Shown: positions 21,808 to 33,741 of the stretch, piece after piece
How positions within the stretch are numbered: the stretch's first letter is position 1
Layout of the letters: the number at the start of each line of letters is the position of its first letter
From: Elymus sibiricus
Lineage: Eukaryota; Streptophyta; Magnoliopsida; Poales; Poaceae
Length of the DNA: 64,000 bases
Direction: 5' to 3'
Assembly: GCA_039707655.1 (NCBI GenBank)
Contig: CM077665.1
Span: 137,349,148-137,413,147, forward strand
The notes under the pieces: generated by a model
What the model saw: only the letters and a program-made list of their open reading frames with translations
What the model was told of the DNA's origin: nothing
Databases searched by the model: none
Translations under genes and position numbers: made by a program

Positions 21808-22557
21808 ATTAGGAAGATTAATGTATAGTATATTGATGCATTTTTATTTTTTACATGTGCACATGACATAGCATTACCAAAATCCATAAATTATTTCCCA
21901 TTTTTAAGAAATACAAAAATAAAAATAGAAGAGAGAATATGGGTTACACCGGCGTAAAAAATAGTTGAAAATCATCCACTTTAATACAGTTGTACAAAAC
22001 AATAAAATCGTGTTGTATGGGCGTGGCTAAATATTGAAACAATAAAATCGTGTTTGTATAAGCCATCTTGTACCCATTTAGTTACAATTGAAGTTTCCTC
22101 AAGCAGCTTGGTATCATCATCGATCATGACAACAATAATTGAAGGAGTCACTTCCTTGTTCTAACAAATGTGCGTGTGTTGCTTCTTCCACAAGGGCTGA
22201 CATGTATAGATAGCCAATGTGTTGTTCCTTTTCTCCTCCTCGCCCACTTGCCCATGGAAACCTGGCTCCACCATTTTCATATAGTGGAAGCTTCAGTCGC
22301 CGTCGAGCTCGCTCTAGAATGACTATTGTGGAAAGAATGCACACCTCTTTGGATAAATGACAAGTTAGCATCTAATGTCTAACATTTTTCAGGGTCTGAT
22401 CACACAAATTGACATCCTTGCGCACGTAGACTCTTGGCCGTCCATAGACGGGTTGGCAACAAAAGCCAAATGACAAGCTTCCCATCGGCCCTAATCTTCC
22501 TATCTCGTTGAGGCCTCATTTGATTTGCGGGGAAAACTAAGAAGTCTTCCTCCTTTT
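21808..22557. other. Spacer without recognised gene
   Basis: Contains two copies of CAATAAAATCGTGTT (22000 and 22039). The 84-codon minus frame at 22117-22371 shows no domain I recognise. Confidence 0.3.
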
Positions 22558-23391
22558 ATTAAGGACGACGCGTACCGGCGGATAATCAGAAAAGATCCGC
22601 CGCCTCGCTAACCGTTAGATGAGCACACTAATGAGCATTTGATCTATACACGTAAGCAATCATCCCTTTGCAACATGAGTGATGTTGCAGAAGGCCTTCT
22701 GCAACAAGATGTTTGTTGCAATCACCTCGGAGCATTCATTTTTCTTCTGAAAAATCTTTTCAAACAAAGGTAATGTTGCAGAAAATATTTGCAACAGACG
22801 ATGTATTACGGAAAATCTTGTTGACCGTTTTCTACAACAATTTTTACAACAGATCTCATGTTACAGAAAATCTTTTGCAACATCGGACATATTGCAAAGA
22901 GTGATAGTTGCGTGCAGTTCGTCGGAGAAGCTCACTGGAGGAGCTTGCAGGAGAAGCTCGTCGGCGTGCTTGCCGACGCCACACGTCGGCGACTGTCAGA
23001 GCAACACAGGGAGGCGACGGCTTGACGAGGAAGCTTGGTCACTCTAGTTGCACGCCTTGCAACAGCTTGCGGCTCGCCAGAGAAGCTCGTCGGCGTGCTA
23101 GTCGACGGCGAGCGCCGGTGGAGACAGTCGAAGTAACATAGGGAGGCAGCGACTCGACGGGAGCTCAGAGCAGCGCGGGGAGGCGGCGGACTCGACTGAA
23201 GCTCGGGAGGAGCACGAAAGGCGATTTCTCTCCAGGATCTAGATCTTGTAACAGGGTCATTATTGCGATAAGAGAGATTGCAACAACATGCCAGTTGCAA
23301 AAAACAGTGGTGGTGATCATGAGACACGTGAAGACGGCGGAAGCAAGGCCGCGATCCGCCGGGTGATGTATAGTGTTTCCCCTTTATTAAT
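22558..23391. mobile_element. Probable non-autonomous Mutator-like transposon
   Basis: The left edge carries TTATTAAGGACGACGCGTACCGGCGGATAA. The right edge carries GATCCGCCGGGTGATGTATAGTG...CTTTATTAA, which is an inverted relative. TGTTGCAGAA / TTGCAACA words recur at 22669, 22682, 22700, 22714, 22770, 22793, 22877, 23246-23310. GAGAAGCTCGTCGGCGTGCT occurs twice (22953, 23080) as part of a roughly 127 bp direct repeat. No transposase frame. Confidence 0.5.
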
Positions 23392-24590
23392 ATGTATAGA
23401 TATAGATATGTTAAGTTCCTGAAGTGTACAATTTTGTTCTTCATGGCGAAGTGAGCAAGTATCAAACTTTGCACTTCTAGTACCGGCCAAATAGCAGAGT
23501 TAAATCAAGACTCCCAATCTGCGTCATCATACCACTTTTTTTCAACTTACCATATGTAGTGGCTATTATCTACCTTTTTGTTTCTCTACATTATTATTTT
23601 CAAATTAGGCAAAGTTTTTCTTTGTGCTCATGGAAACTTTCCCTTCCGCGACGTCTCATCTCCATCTCCTTGCAAATTTTTTTCACCGCACCAATTCGGG
23701 AAGACCATCCAGAATAGTTCAATGAGATATGTTTCATCTTTGCTCTGCGTCTAGACAAAATAGAAGTGTAGGGTGCGCATCACAACCCTGTCGAGGCCTT
23801 TAGGATTTGATGACTTGTTTCTGTTGCTATTTATTCGTCTCACCGGGGTTATTTAATCAGCTAAGTACGGAGCATTGGAATCGGTTCCTTATCTCTATCA
23901 TGGTGTTTCGATGGGTCCTTTCTGGTTATCGGCTCGTTTGTGGATTATCCTTTGCGAAGTCCACACGTATGTGGGATGATTTTGCTCGGTGGTGGTCGCG
24001 TGGATTGTGGCATGACCATGTGTCTAGTCTTCGTGTTGCTTTTTGGCAGGTAGTGACAAGGTCACGTGTCGCATTGCTTTTTGCCAGGTCTTAGGATCCG
24101 TAAGGAAACCAATACCCCGAGCTCTTCCACGGCACACCAATTATAACGAATCCTCAAATTTATCGTTGGGGCCGCCACGAAATTAATGTGGCGCACACTC
24201 CCAGGGCTCCAATTCTAAGGAGCATTCGCATAGTGGCTTTATTTAAGGATGTCTCGTTTTTTTTTTCAGGGTTTAGAAGATTTTTTGTCCCCCACCGAAG
24301 TGGACGTTATTAAGGGGAATAGGCCCAAATTTGGATATGATTCAGAAATGGGAGGGAAAGCGCATTGGTAGTTCAGGCAGTCTGTCCCTTTCTGCTGCTG
24401 AAGTCCCTCCTGGGTGTTAAATTTCTGTCGACATAACCGGCGCGTTGAATTTGTAAGTCATATGAGCGTCAATTTTTTATTTTTTTTGCCATGAATCTGA
24501 ACAAATGTCACGAGTTTCAAACTGCGCAAAAGACCAGGGCGCACTTCATCACAAGAAACGGGAAAGAAAACAAAAGGATAGCCACACTTT
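23392..24590. other. Intergenic DNA upstream of the PI-PLC gene
   Basis: No recognisable gene. The 95-codon plus frame at 23807-24094 lacks identifiable motifs. Confidence 0.3.
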
Positions 24591-24599
24591 TGATGCGTG

Positions 24600-24958
24600 G
24601 CACCTAATGCTGACCTTGAAACCTCGAAGCATATTCCCACAGGCCAAGCGGCAGGTTCTCCCCTGAACCAGCTTGCCACAGCCACATCTTCCTCGAGGCC
24701 TCACGACTCTTCTGCAACACACAAGAGATGCCGTGGGATGACCATTGCGCAGCCAAAAGGGACTTCATCATCGTCAGGATTCAGGAGCCAAGAAACGAGG
24801 ATACAGGGCTGTTCCCTTGTTTCGCCGCATCATCATCATCATCATCCTTAGTCCCATGGTTCAGGTGTGATTCAGTGATGATTTTTCATATTCAAAGATG
24901 ATCCCAAATCTGTGATACTGATGGTTTTTGCTGCTGTGTTGAGCTGCAGGGAGTCATT
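24600..24958 (+). promoter_or_regulatory. Probable promoter, 5' UTR and UTR intron of the PI-PLC gene
   Basis: A (CAT)n run lies at 24829-24847. An AG/GTGTGA donor at about 24864 and a GAGCTGCAG acceptor at 24941-24949, 10 bases before the ATG, suggest a short intron in the leader. This is inferred from splice consensus only. Confidence 0.4.
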
Positions 24959-25920
24959 ATGCACTGCTTAGGAAGCACAATTCTTCTTCTGTTAATACTA
25001 TGTGTGGTATTGCAGCAAGGGGCCGCAGCTTGCTCAGGCGGGCGGTGCGAGGTCACGTTTTCTGCTGCCTGTCTATCCTCCTCGCCGGCCTTGCCATGGT
25101 CGTGAAATATTTCTTCTGGAGATAGAATAGAGGTTGGGCCTGACGTTGGGATTTGCAGCTCGGCGACCGATGTTCGTCAGAAGCCGACTGCGGGTCTGAG
25201 CTCTACTGCTACAACTGCTGGATCGAGTTTGCCGGCAAAAGGTGCGTCCGGACGACGGCCGCCGACCCGTTCAAGATAGTCGTGAGTGGCGGACTCCTGC
25301 TCTGCCATGGCTCTGTTTTCTTCCATTTCTGCAACTGTTCGGTGTTCAGTGTCGCTCTGCTTTCGTTCCTTGTTACAGAACACATCGCTGCCGTTCAACA
25401 AGTACGCGTTCCTGACGACGCACAACTCGTTCTCGATCCGCGGGGAGCCGTCCCACACCGGAGTCCCACGGATCACGCTCTACAACCAGGACGATTCCGT
25501 CACCGATCAACTGAATGTCTGAATGTAACCCATGACCACATCAAATTTGCTACTTTCAGTTTCAGTCAGCCAGTTCTTGGATTCTGAACTGCTTTCCGCA
25601 GAACGGAGTCCGGGCGCTGATGCTGGACGTGTACGACTTCCGCGACGACATATGGCTTTGCCACTCGAAGGGAGGGAAGTGCTTCGACTTCACGGCGTTC
25701 GTGAGTAAATTGAGCTTGACTCAACCGCTGCACACTTTCCACCGTTCTACGATGTACGGTACAGCATTGGAGGTTTGGAGCAAACCTGTGGGATGATCAT
25801 CGGTGATTCTGCAGGAGCCAGCCATCGGCACTATGATGGAGGTCGAGGCGTTCTTGTCGGCGAACCCGTCGGAGATCGTGACGCTGATCCTGGAGGACTA
25901 CGTCGGCTCTGACCACGGCC
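24959..25920 (+). pseudogene. PI-PLC X-domain protein, 5' exons 1-5 (gene split by LINE)
   Basis: Exons 24959-25051, 25159-25281, 25379-25516, 25602-25700 and 25815-25920 join in frame. The rest lies at 33742-34614. The complete 382-codon product would resemble plant PI-PLC X-domain proteins of the At5g67130 type. It has a signal peptide (STILLLLILCVVLQQGAAA), a cysteine-rich segment (CSSEADCGSELYCYNCW), and the X domain with FLTTHNSF (His about 87) and DVYDFRDDIWLCH (His about 139), positions that match the catalytic histidines. All introns are GT-AG; the third donor, GTCTGA, is weak. Coding is cut inside codon 187 by an antisense LINE. No other damage is seen, so disruption is recent. Unless the 7.8 kb insert is removed by splicing, the product would lose the C-terminal half. 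Confidence 0.9.
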
Positions 25921-26108
25921 TTTTTTTCGATAAAAGGCGCTTTTATTATCTCAAAATGTAGCATCAAGCGGATACAAAACATTATGAGTAACACCCGACC
26001 TCTGCATAACTAGGATGCACACAGCCAAACAACAAAAGTCTTACAAAAGGAAAAGTAACAAAAAACGACAAGTCGGCAACAGTAGAGTCCTATAGACCGA
26101 CACTATGC

Positions 26109-29100
26109 CTATGTCGAAAATGGAGGTGGATCGATCCGGAGGTTATGCTGCCACCCATGTTGGGAAAAAACCTCCGTAGCCGCCTGCTCCAACCGCGTAC
26201 ACACCGCCTTGAACAGCGGTTGGTGCTCCGGTCGTTGTATCGTAGACCACGTACGAAGCAAGTGCGTACAACGGAAAATAACCTGTAGATGAGAAGTATT
26301 TTTGTCATTAAAAATTAAATCATTTCTACATAGCCAAAGCGACCAAAGTAAGGCATACACTCCCACCCTTATTAGCGTTTTGAACGTATTTGAAATACCG
26401 TCCAACCAATGACCAAATATATTGGCAACACTTGTGGGCGGATACAAATTTGACGCTATTTGGATGACTGACCATGTAGACCGTGCAAACTTGCATTGAA
26501 AAAAGAGGTGCTTGATTGTCTCGTCATGAGCGCAAAAGCAACACTACTTACTTCCTGGCCAGTTGCGCCGTGCAAGGTTGTCTTTGGTTAGCACAACTCC
26601 CCTACGAAGATACCACATGAAGATTTTAACTTTTAGTGGAATCTTCGACTTCCAAATTTTCTTGTTATTACTCACTGGTACCTCAGAATGCATTAGCGCA
26701 CGATACATAGAGTCTACTGTGAAAGACCCCGATGTAGTAAGGTTCCAGCAAAAAACATCCCGTCCTTGTGTCAGGTTAATCGAATCCAGACGAGATAAAA
26801 GATTATGCCATGACATAAGTCGGGGGCCAATCAAATCCCGCCTGAACGAAATATTCGGCGGGGATGAACTGAGCACGTGCGCAATAGTATTATTCTTATC
26901 GCGAGCAATGGTGTATAAGGCTGGGTATTGTTCTCGGAGACTGGCATTGCCTAGCCATATGTCTTCCCAGAAACGAATCTCCGACCCGTCCTTTATCGCG
27001 AAAGACCCAAAGTGAAAGAGATGTTTCTTTGCCACCATTAGGCCAGCCCAAAAGTGCGAGTCGCCAGGTTTCCAATAGGCCTGAGCCACTGCCTTTTGGC
27101 CTAGATACTTGTTGCGCAACATGGTTTGCCAAACACCATCCTCAGTAAGAAGTTTAAACAACCATTTACTAAGTAGAGCCACATTCTTGACCTGTAGGTC
27201 ATGAATTCCAAGGCCACCTTGGTCTTTCGGCCTGCAAACCACGCTCCATTTGGCCAGCCTGTATTTTTTCTTTTCACCGTCTCCTTGCCAAAAGAATCTG
27301 GATCTAAAATAGTCCAGTCTTTGCAGCACCCCTTTTGGGAGTTGGAAAAAAGAAAGCATATAGAGAACCATATTTGTGAGGACAGAGTTAATCAAAACCA
27401 GCCGTCCTCCAACTGAGAGCATCTTGCCTTTCCAACTGCTCAACCGTTTCTCTAAACGCTCCTCTACATGTTTCCACTCCGCAATGGTGAGGCGCCGATA
27501 GTGAATCGGTATTCCCAGATATTTAATCGGGAATTGGCCATGTGCGCAACCAAACAGGTCAGCATAATCGGCAGCCGCCTCAGCAGCATCTCCAAAGCAG
27601 AAAAGTTCGCTTTTATGGAAGTTAATTTTGAGACCCGACATTTGCTCAAACGCTGAAAGTAAGAGTTTCAGGTTTCGAGCCTTGTCCAGGTCATGTTCCA
27701 TAAAAAGAATTGTGTCATCGGCGTATTGCAGAATAGAGAGGCCACCATCCACAAGGTGTGGCACTACTCCTGCAATCTGGCCGTCCTGCTTGGCGCGCTC
27801 AATCAGAATGGCCAACATGTCAGCGACAATGTTAAATAACATTGGGGACATGGGGTCACCCTGTCATAGTCCTTTTTTTGTCTGAAAGTAATGGCCTACA
27901 TCATCATTGACTTTGATGGCCACACTACCTCCAGTTACAAAATTTTGGATCCACTGGCGCCATTTATCGGAGAAACCTTTCATTCTTAGGGCCTGTTGGA
28001 GGAAAGACCATTTGACCTTGTCATAGGCTTTTTCGAAGTCGATCTTGAATACTACCCCACTGATGTTTTTCCGATGCATCTCGTGAACGGTCTCATGCAA
28101 AATTACTACACCATCGAGTATATTTCTTCCTTGCATGAATGCCGTTTGAGATGGCCGGACAACATGGTCAGCTACCGAGTTTAACCTATTCGTAGCCACT
28201 TTGGTGAAAATCTTGAAGCTAACATTAAGGAGGCAAATAGGTCTGAACTGCTGGATCCGTTCGGCCTCCTTAATCTTTGGCAACAAGACAATCTCGCCAA
28301 AATTAAGTCTGAATAGGTCTAGTCGGTCAGCATGAAAACAATTGAACAACTCCAAAAGGTCAGTCTTGATGATATCCCAGAAATTCTGATAGAATTCTGC
28401 GGGGAAACCATCTGGGCCTGGAGCTTTGTTATGTTCCATTTGGAACACCGCCGCTCTCACCTCCTCTTCTGAGAATGGTGCCGTTAAGATATCATTTTCT
28501 TCTGCCGTGACTTGTGGAATATCATCTGTTCGGGTCTCGTCGAGGGTGAAGTTCCCTTCAGTCGGCGCTCCAAACAGAGATTTGTAGTATTTGGTGATAT
28601 ACTTTTTGAGCTCCTCCTGACCTTCGATCCGCCCCTCATCTTGTTGGAGACTGTAAATACATTTCTTCCTATGCCGCCCATTGGCGACCAGTTGGAAGTA
28701 TCTTGTATTACTATCACCCATCAAAATGGAATCAGCTTTGGATCTCTGGTAGTATTTGATCTCCTCTTCTCGCAAAAGACGGGCAACCTTCTCATTAGAT
28801 TGATTTTTCAATTCAATCTCTTGATGAGATAAGGTGCGCGTCTCTGCAATTTTGTCGAGGTCATCAATAATGGTACAGAGCCGTTGTTTTTCTTTTTTAT
28901 ATATCCCGTTGGTGTGTTTCGCCCATCCAGTGAGGTGTTGCCTCATGGCTCTTATTTTAAAGTTCCATCTCTGAATAGGCGTACGACCAACAGCGGGCTT
29001 CTGCCAAACATTCTTGATTATGTCTACAAATCCATCCCGAAGCAGCCATCCCAACTCAAATTTGAAAGGGCGACGGGCAGGTGGGTTCGTAGAATTAGAA

Positions 29101-29798
29101 TCTAGAATGATGGGTGCATGATCCGATAATGCCTCGATTCGCTCTAGGGCTCGCACGGTTACCAGAGGAAATTTTAGTTCCCATTCGGTGCCCATGAGTA
29201 CCCTATCGAGCTTCTCGTATGTCGGCACAGATCGGTTATTAGCCCAGGTGAACTGCCGTCCTGACATACTGGCCTCTCGAAGATCCAAACTGTCTATGAC
29301 AGCATTGAATAGGAAAGGCCAATGAGTGTCGAAGCGGTCATTATTTTTCTCTTGCTGGTATCTAAGGATATTAAAGTCCCCTCCAATAAGCATTGGATAT
29401 GGGTTATCCTTAGCCAGGTTCACCAATTCGCGAAGGAAAGCCGATTTATGCTCATCTTGGGCAGCCCCATAGACTGCGACCAGGCTCCATGTAAAATTAT
29501 TAACTCTGTTTCGTAAGTGAAATTTGATATGAAATTCACCGATCGAAAAAGCCAACAAGTCCATGGTCGTGGTGTGTATCCCAAGCAGGATTCCTCCAGA
29601 CCTTCCACGAGCTGGTAGACTATGCCATGTGTAGTCGAAACCACCTGATAGGTGATCGAGGACATGCTGGCGGAAATCACATTTACCAGCCTCAGAAATT
29701 GCCACAAAATCCAACCCATGTTTGCGTACACAATCACCGACGTGTTTATGTTTAGCCAAGTCTGAGAGACCTCTGCTATTCCAAAACATGCCTCTCAT
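26109..29798 (-). pseudogene. LINE ORF2, endonuclease / reverse transcriptase, two stops
   Basis: A single frame of 1230 codons, broken only by TGA at 27864-27866 and TAG at 26541-26543. The N-terminal APE-type endonuclease (about residues 1-230) shows MFWNSRGL, FVAISEAG, GGDFNIL and LSDHAPI. The RT shows APGPDGFPAEFYQNF, PICLLNVSFKIF, IDFEKAYDKVKW, GDPMSPMLFN and YADDTILF. The zf-RVT shows KSKIPLKVKIFMW and CCFCAHDETIKHLFFQC. The C-terminus ends PPPFST. The TGA falls inside the conserved RT block before GDPMSP, and the TAG falls just before the zinc-ligand cysteines. Both truncate essential domains, so the copy is probably inactive. Confidence 0.9.
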
Positions 29799-32700
29799 GT
29801 GGAAACTCGGGTCGGTGTGGAGCCTTTCGCCTTCTTGGGCGGTTTTTGTTTCTTTTTAGAGGAATGCGATTTAGATTTCCGCGAAGACGCTGTGAAGTCA
29901 CAAAACATGGACCCAGGTCTTGCATCATCCAAACCAACCTCGGTAACCTCTCCAACCAAGTGGGAGATAAGCGGACCATCATATTTGGCATCCGCTTCAT
30001 CATCATCCTCGGTTTCGGGGTTCGGTATGGAGGTATTACACTTCGGAGAAACCTTTAAACGGTCAATCTCCATATTTTTGAGTACCCCAACCGACAGATT
30101 AATTTCACTATCGTTCTTTCCCATAGATACACCAACATTTTTTAAGCTAGTAGAAATGCGAGTATCTGAAAAAGAAAGAAAAGATTGACCGGACGATGTA
30201 CCTATCATGGGGTCCAGATTCCTCGAAGCCTGGCGGCGCATCGCCTTCGTCAGAGAGTGCTCATCAGTCGAAGAAGAACCATTAGTGGCAAGGGAGTGAC
30301 GGTTACTACGTCGGAGGGGCGTGGCCAACCCTCCAGATATAGTAGCCATCGGCGTCGACAGACTAGCCGTTGGCGGAGTCTTCAGCGAGGGTGACGGTGT
30401 CCGTGCAGTCCCAGAGGTCGGTGAAGAAGGACGTGCCGCGGCCCCCCCGGAACAACCGCAATGGGTGCTGAGACGGACCCACCAGTATGATCCGCTGCTG
30501 GGCCAAGAGGAACCACGGCGACTGCTGCACGAGCCGGAGATGCAGCCGGTGGCGTTGTCGAGGAATCCGATACGCAAACCGAAGCAGGATGATGCGCAAC
30601 TGGTGACTCGGCCGGACCCACGGCCAGCTCCAGCCTCGCCGAAGCTGGGGCAGCAGTATGCGCTGCAGCTGCATGCAGCGTCGGGGCAGCAGCAGCTGGC
30701 TGCTTGAGTGGTAGGCTCGTGTGGGTAGCTGGGCCACACTCCGCGGCTGCTGCATGGCGCATGCAGCCAGGAACCATGGACCGGCCCTCCCCAGCTGCTG
30801 TATGCATGGCGTTTGCAGCCGTGGTCTTCTCCTGGTCCACTTGCGTGTGAGCAGCAACAAGTACAGGCAGTCCCATCGCTGCCATAGCCACATCCGGCCG
30901 TGGCGCCGAAAAGCCCGGAGCCGCTGCCTGAGCTGATCTCTGCGTGGTCTGCATGGGGACTACAGAACTAGTTTGAGCCTCCGACGTCGTATTTTCACCA
31001 ACAGCTTGGACATTTTTAGACCTTTTGCTAGTATCCCTGTCAGTCATATCCTCATCCCGGTTAGCGCCGTCCTCATGGCCATCATCATGGTTTTCCCATA
31101 TTCGTGGGATAAAGTCAGCATCGGGGACGTAGTCGTCCTCCTCCAGAACAAACCGAAACGAATAGCCATTAAGTTTAACATAGACATCCGAGGAAACCGA
31201 GGCATCATTAGACCCGTCTTTTTTGGAGAAAATATCCAAGGAATGTACGGCCACCTGAATTCGCACAATGCCATGCCGGCGCAAACAAACCAAGTCAACA
31301 TCTTGAGTGGCTCCTATAACTGATCCAACCGCCCACAAACCGAGGAAATGGCGGAGAGGTGGTGGAACGCGAGTGACGTGAACCCATACAGGCTGCAAAG
31401 GAAGAACGGATGTGACCTCCTCAGCTATCCATTCACTGAATGCAACCTTCACGTCGTGTGATTTGACATTGTACTCAAAAGCTGCCACACGTTTCAAAAT
31501 CTCAAGGGACGGGAAACAAACTAGGAAAGCATTGTCTCCATGCGGCACGGCTTCCCACTTCCAAGATGACTGGACCGAGGCGATCTTAGCGACCTCTACC
31601 TCCACCTCAACAGCGCACAAAGAACCACCAGAGATCGTGACCAGAGCAGTCGGCAGTGTTGGTGGTGCTAGATGTTCCTTGAAAAGCGAGTCAGGTAGCT
31701 GCACGAACATAGCGTTTACAAGACCGCATCCACCGAGCGACGCAATGGGCCTTGGTTGCTTGAGCACAGGACATCGGTGCATAGGGTGCTTGTAATTGTC
31801 GCAAATATGACAATAGTGTATCACAGTGCAGTCCTTGGAGAGATGATCATCTGAACGACATTTGAAGCACCAAAGGCCGGTTTTCTTTCCTTTCGGACCC
31901 TGTCCAGCGGCGTCCGTCGAGGCCACAACCACCAGAGCAATATTGGTAGCCTCAGGAGTCAGCGTTGCAGGGGCGGCGCCGATAACCGGTGGAGGCGGGA
32001 ACAGCGGCGGAGGTCGCGCAGCTGGAGGAACGGCACCCGAAACACCGGCGGTAGCGGCATCACGGCGTCCCCCCTTGCGCTTGTATTTGTTGCGGCGGGC
32101 AGGAGCCGCGGGCGCTGGTTGATTGGTGGCCCCGAAGACAGTAGGAGCCGACGGCGGTGCTGCAGCCCGTGGGACGGATGGTGCGATGTACGCCGGTGGT
32201 ACGCCAAAGCGAAGCGGACCGGCGGCAGCCCCAAAACCGGCTGAGATCATCGGGTTCGTCGTTGCTGTCCCGGCCGGTGTTGGTCCCTTGGTAGCGTTGT
32301 TGTTTCGGCCAGCCATTATCGGCGCCGACGGCTGGCGCAGGACGGCGGCGTAGGAACGAGGCGGCGCGACCAGAGACGACGTGCGGCTGAGCGATGGGGA
32401 TCTCGTGCTAGGGCGACGTGAGCCTTGAAGCAGGTCGGCCCTCCTGAGAGTATGGCCCAAACGCGGAGTCGCACGCACTCGTGGCCCACCAGCCGCCGCG
32501 AGATTAGTGGATCCAGCGTCCACGTGATTGATGCATGCCGCTGACTTCGCTTGATCAATTGGCCGATCCGCATGAAGCGTCTGATTGGAGCATGCAGCCG
32601 CAGCAGTTTCGTCCACTGACGCTGCAGCGGTTCCGTCCACTGACGCCGCGTTCGTCGCCACCAACGGCTCCGGCAAGAATGCCGCCAGCGCGACTGGCTG

Positions 32701-33440
32701 CAGCGGTCTCGGCCACGGGAGAGGCCCTTTCCAAGGGCGGATGGGCATGCCTCGGCGGGCGGACTTCGCAGTCGCCGTTGGTTTGGCGTCGACGCCCCCC
32801 TGCTGAGACCTGCATCCATCCGACAACTGATCAGCCAAAACGAACCAGAACGAAGCTGACCTGAAGACGACGATGGCGACTCGGAATCCCGACGTTCCCA
32901 GACGCGCGATTCCTTGGTGGGAAATCCCACGTCCTCCCAGAATTCCTGGACGATTTCCGCCTTTGATTTCTTCCGGCGAGCAACCGTCGACCAGGGATCC
33001 CCGCACCCATCTTGATCTTCGCAGGAGAGCACGGCGTTGACCGATTGAACCGGCACCGATGTCTCCTCAAACTGACCAGCTTCGTCTTCGTCAATTTGCT
33101 CGTCAGCTAAGATGTTGAATCTTGATCCGGAGCTCGGAGACCCCACTGCCCGGGAAAGATCACCCGGAGCCAAGGTAAGCCGCCGTCTTTCCGGGAAGAC
33201 ACGGCCACCGACGCGCACGACACAATCCAGTATCACCATCTCAGTCCCGCTCTGAATCCTCTCCCCTGCCCGTAGATGTCGACCTTCCTCGATCTTGCCG
33301 TCGCCATTCCGCAGAAAGCAGAAATCAGGCCGATCTAGGAAGAGCGAGCCGGGCCGCCAGTCTGTCCTGCCGTCGAGGAAGGCCGAGGAGAAAGTCGCCA
33401 CCCAGCGCAGCGGCGGCGGCGGATCAGGCGACCTCACCAT
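29795..33440 (-). pseudogene. LINE ORF1, nucleic-acid-binding protein, frameshifted
   Basis: The likely start is the ATG at 33440 (MVRSPDPPPPLRWVATF). The middle part is alanine/proline-rich. Two adjacent CX2CX4HX4C zinc knuckles lie at about 31790-31880 (CFKCRSDDHLSKDC and CHICDNYKHPMHRC). A conserved domain follows (WVHVTRVPPPLRHFLGLWAVG). The C-terminal part is acidic then lysine-rich and ends TPTRVST. The frame changes twice: once near 32840, and once near the seven-C run at 30442-30448. The protein is therefore not continuous here. The stop overlaps the ORF2 start as ATGA (29795-29798). Confidence 0.8.
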
Positions 33441-33648
33441 CTTCGTAGGTGTCTTAAATTGGGGGAGAATTTCACTTCCCCGGCCTCTGCACCAACTAGG
33501 GATGCATACGGCCATTTTAGTATGAGTACCAAGATAAACATGGTCCTCAGAATTTTTTAAATGAGTATCAAGATATTTTTTGATGAGTGGTTCCACAACA
33601 CACCAAACTTGATCCTCAATAAATGGGGAAAAACCCCTGTGCATCACC

Positions 33649-33718
33649 TGTCAATTCTAGGAATTGAACTCGGGTTGTTAGGCTGCACAACCGCATGCCC
33701 AGCCACTGAGCCAAGGCT
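33649..33718 (-). promoter_or_regulatory. tRNA-like segment at the LINE 5' end (A and B boxes)
   Basis: Read on the minus strand, the first bases after the target site contain TGGCTCAGTGG (complement of 33703-33713), an A-box form, and GAGTTCAATTC (complement of 33661-33671), a B-box form. They are about 32 bases apart, as in a tRNA gene. The stretch resembles the heads of tRNA-derived SINEs. It may serve as an internal Pol III-type promoter or be a captured SINE head. No complete cloverleaf was verified. Confidence 0.5.
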
Positions 33719-33741
33719 CTTTTTGCTCTCTGACCACGGCC

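Larger units (their letters stand above)
25921..33727 (-). mobile_element. Full-length L1-type LINE inserted in PI-PLC exon 5
   Basis: The 7807 bp insert is flanked by CTCTGACCACGGCC at 25907-25920 and 33728-33741, a 14 bp target duplication of exon sequence. The 3' end, on the minus strand, finishes in a short A tract (seven T on plus, 25921-25927) after TTTTATCG. Element order on the minus strand is a tRNA-like 5' end, ORF1 with zinc knuckles, ORF2 with endonuclease, RT and zf-RVT, and a roughly 190 base 3' UTR. Transcription would oppose the host gene. Confidence 0.95.

Noticed and set aside
23807..24094. 95-codon plus-strand frame upstream of PI-PLC
   Set aside because: No motif, no splice support and no family resemblance that I can name.
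33649..33718. A genuine tRNA gene
   Set aside because: The A and B boxes fit, but it forms the exact 5' end of the LINE inside a target duplication, and a full acceptor stem was not evident; treated as a tRNA-like module.
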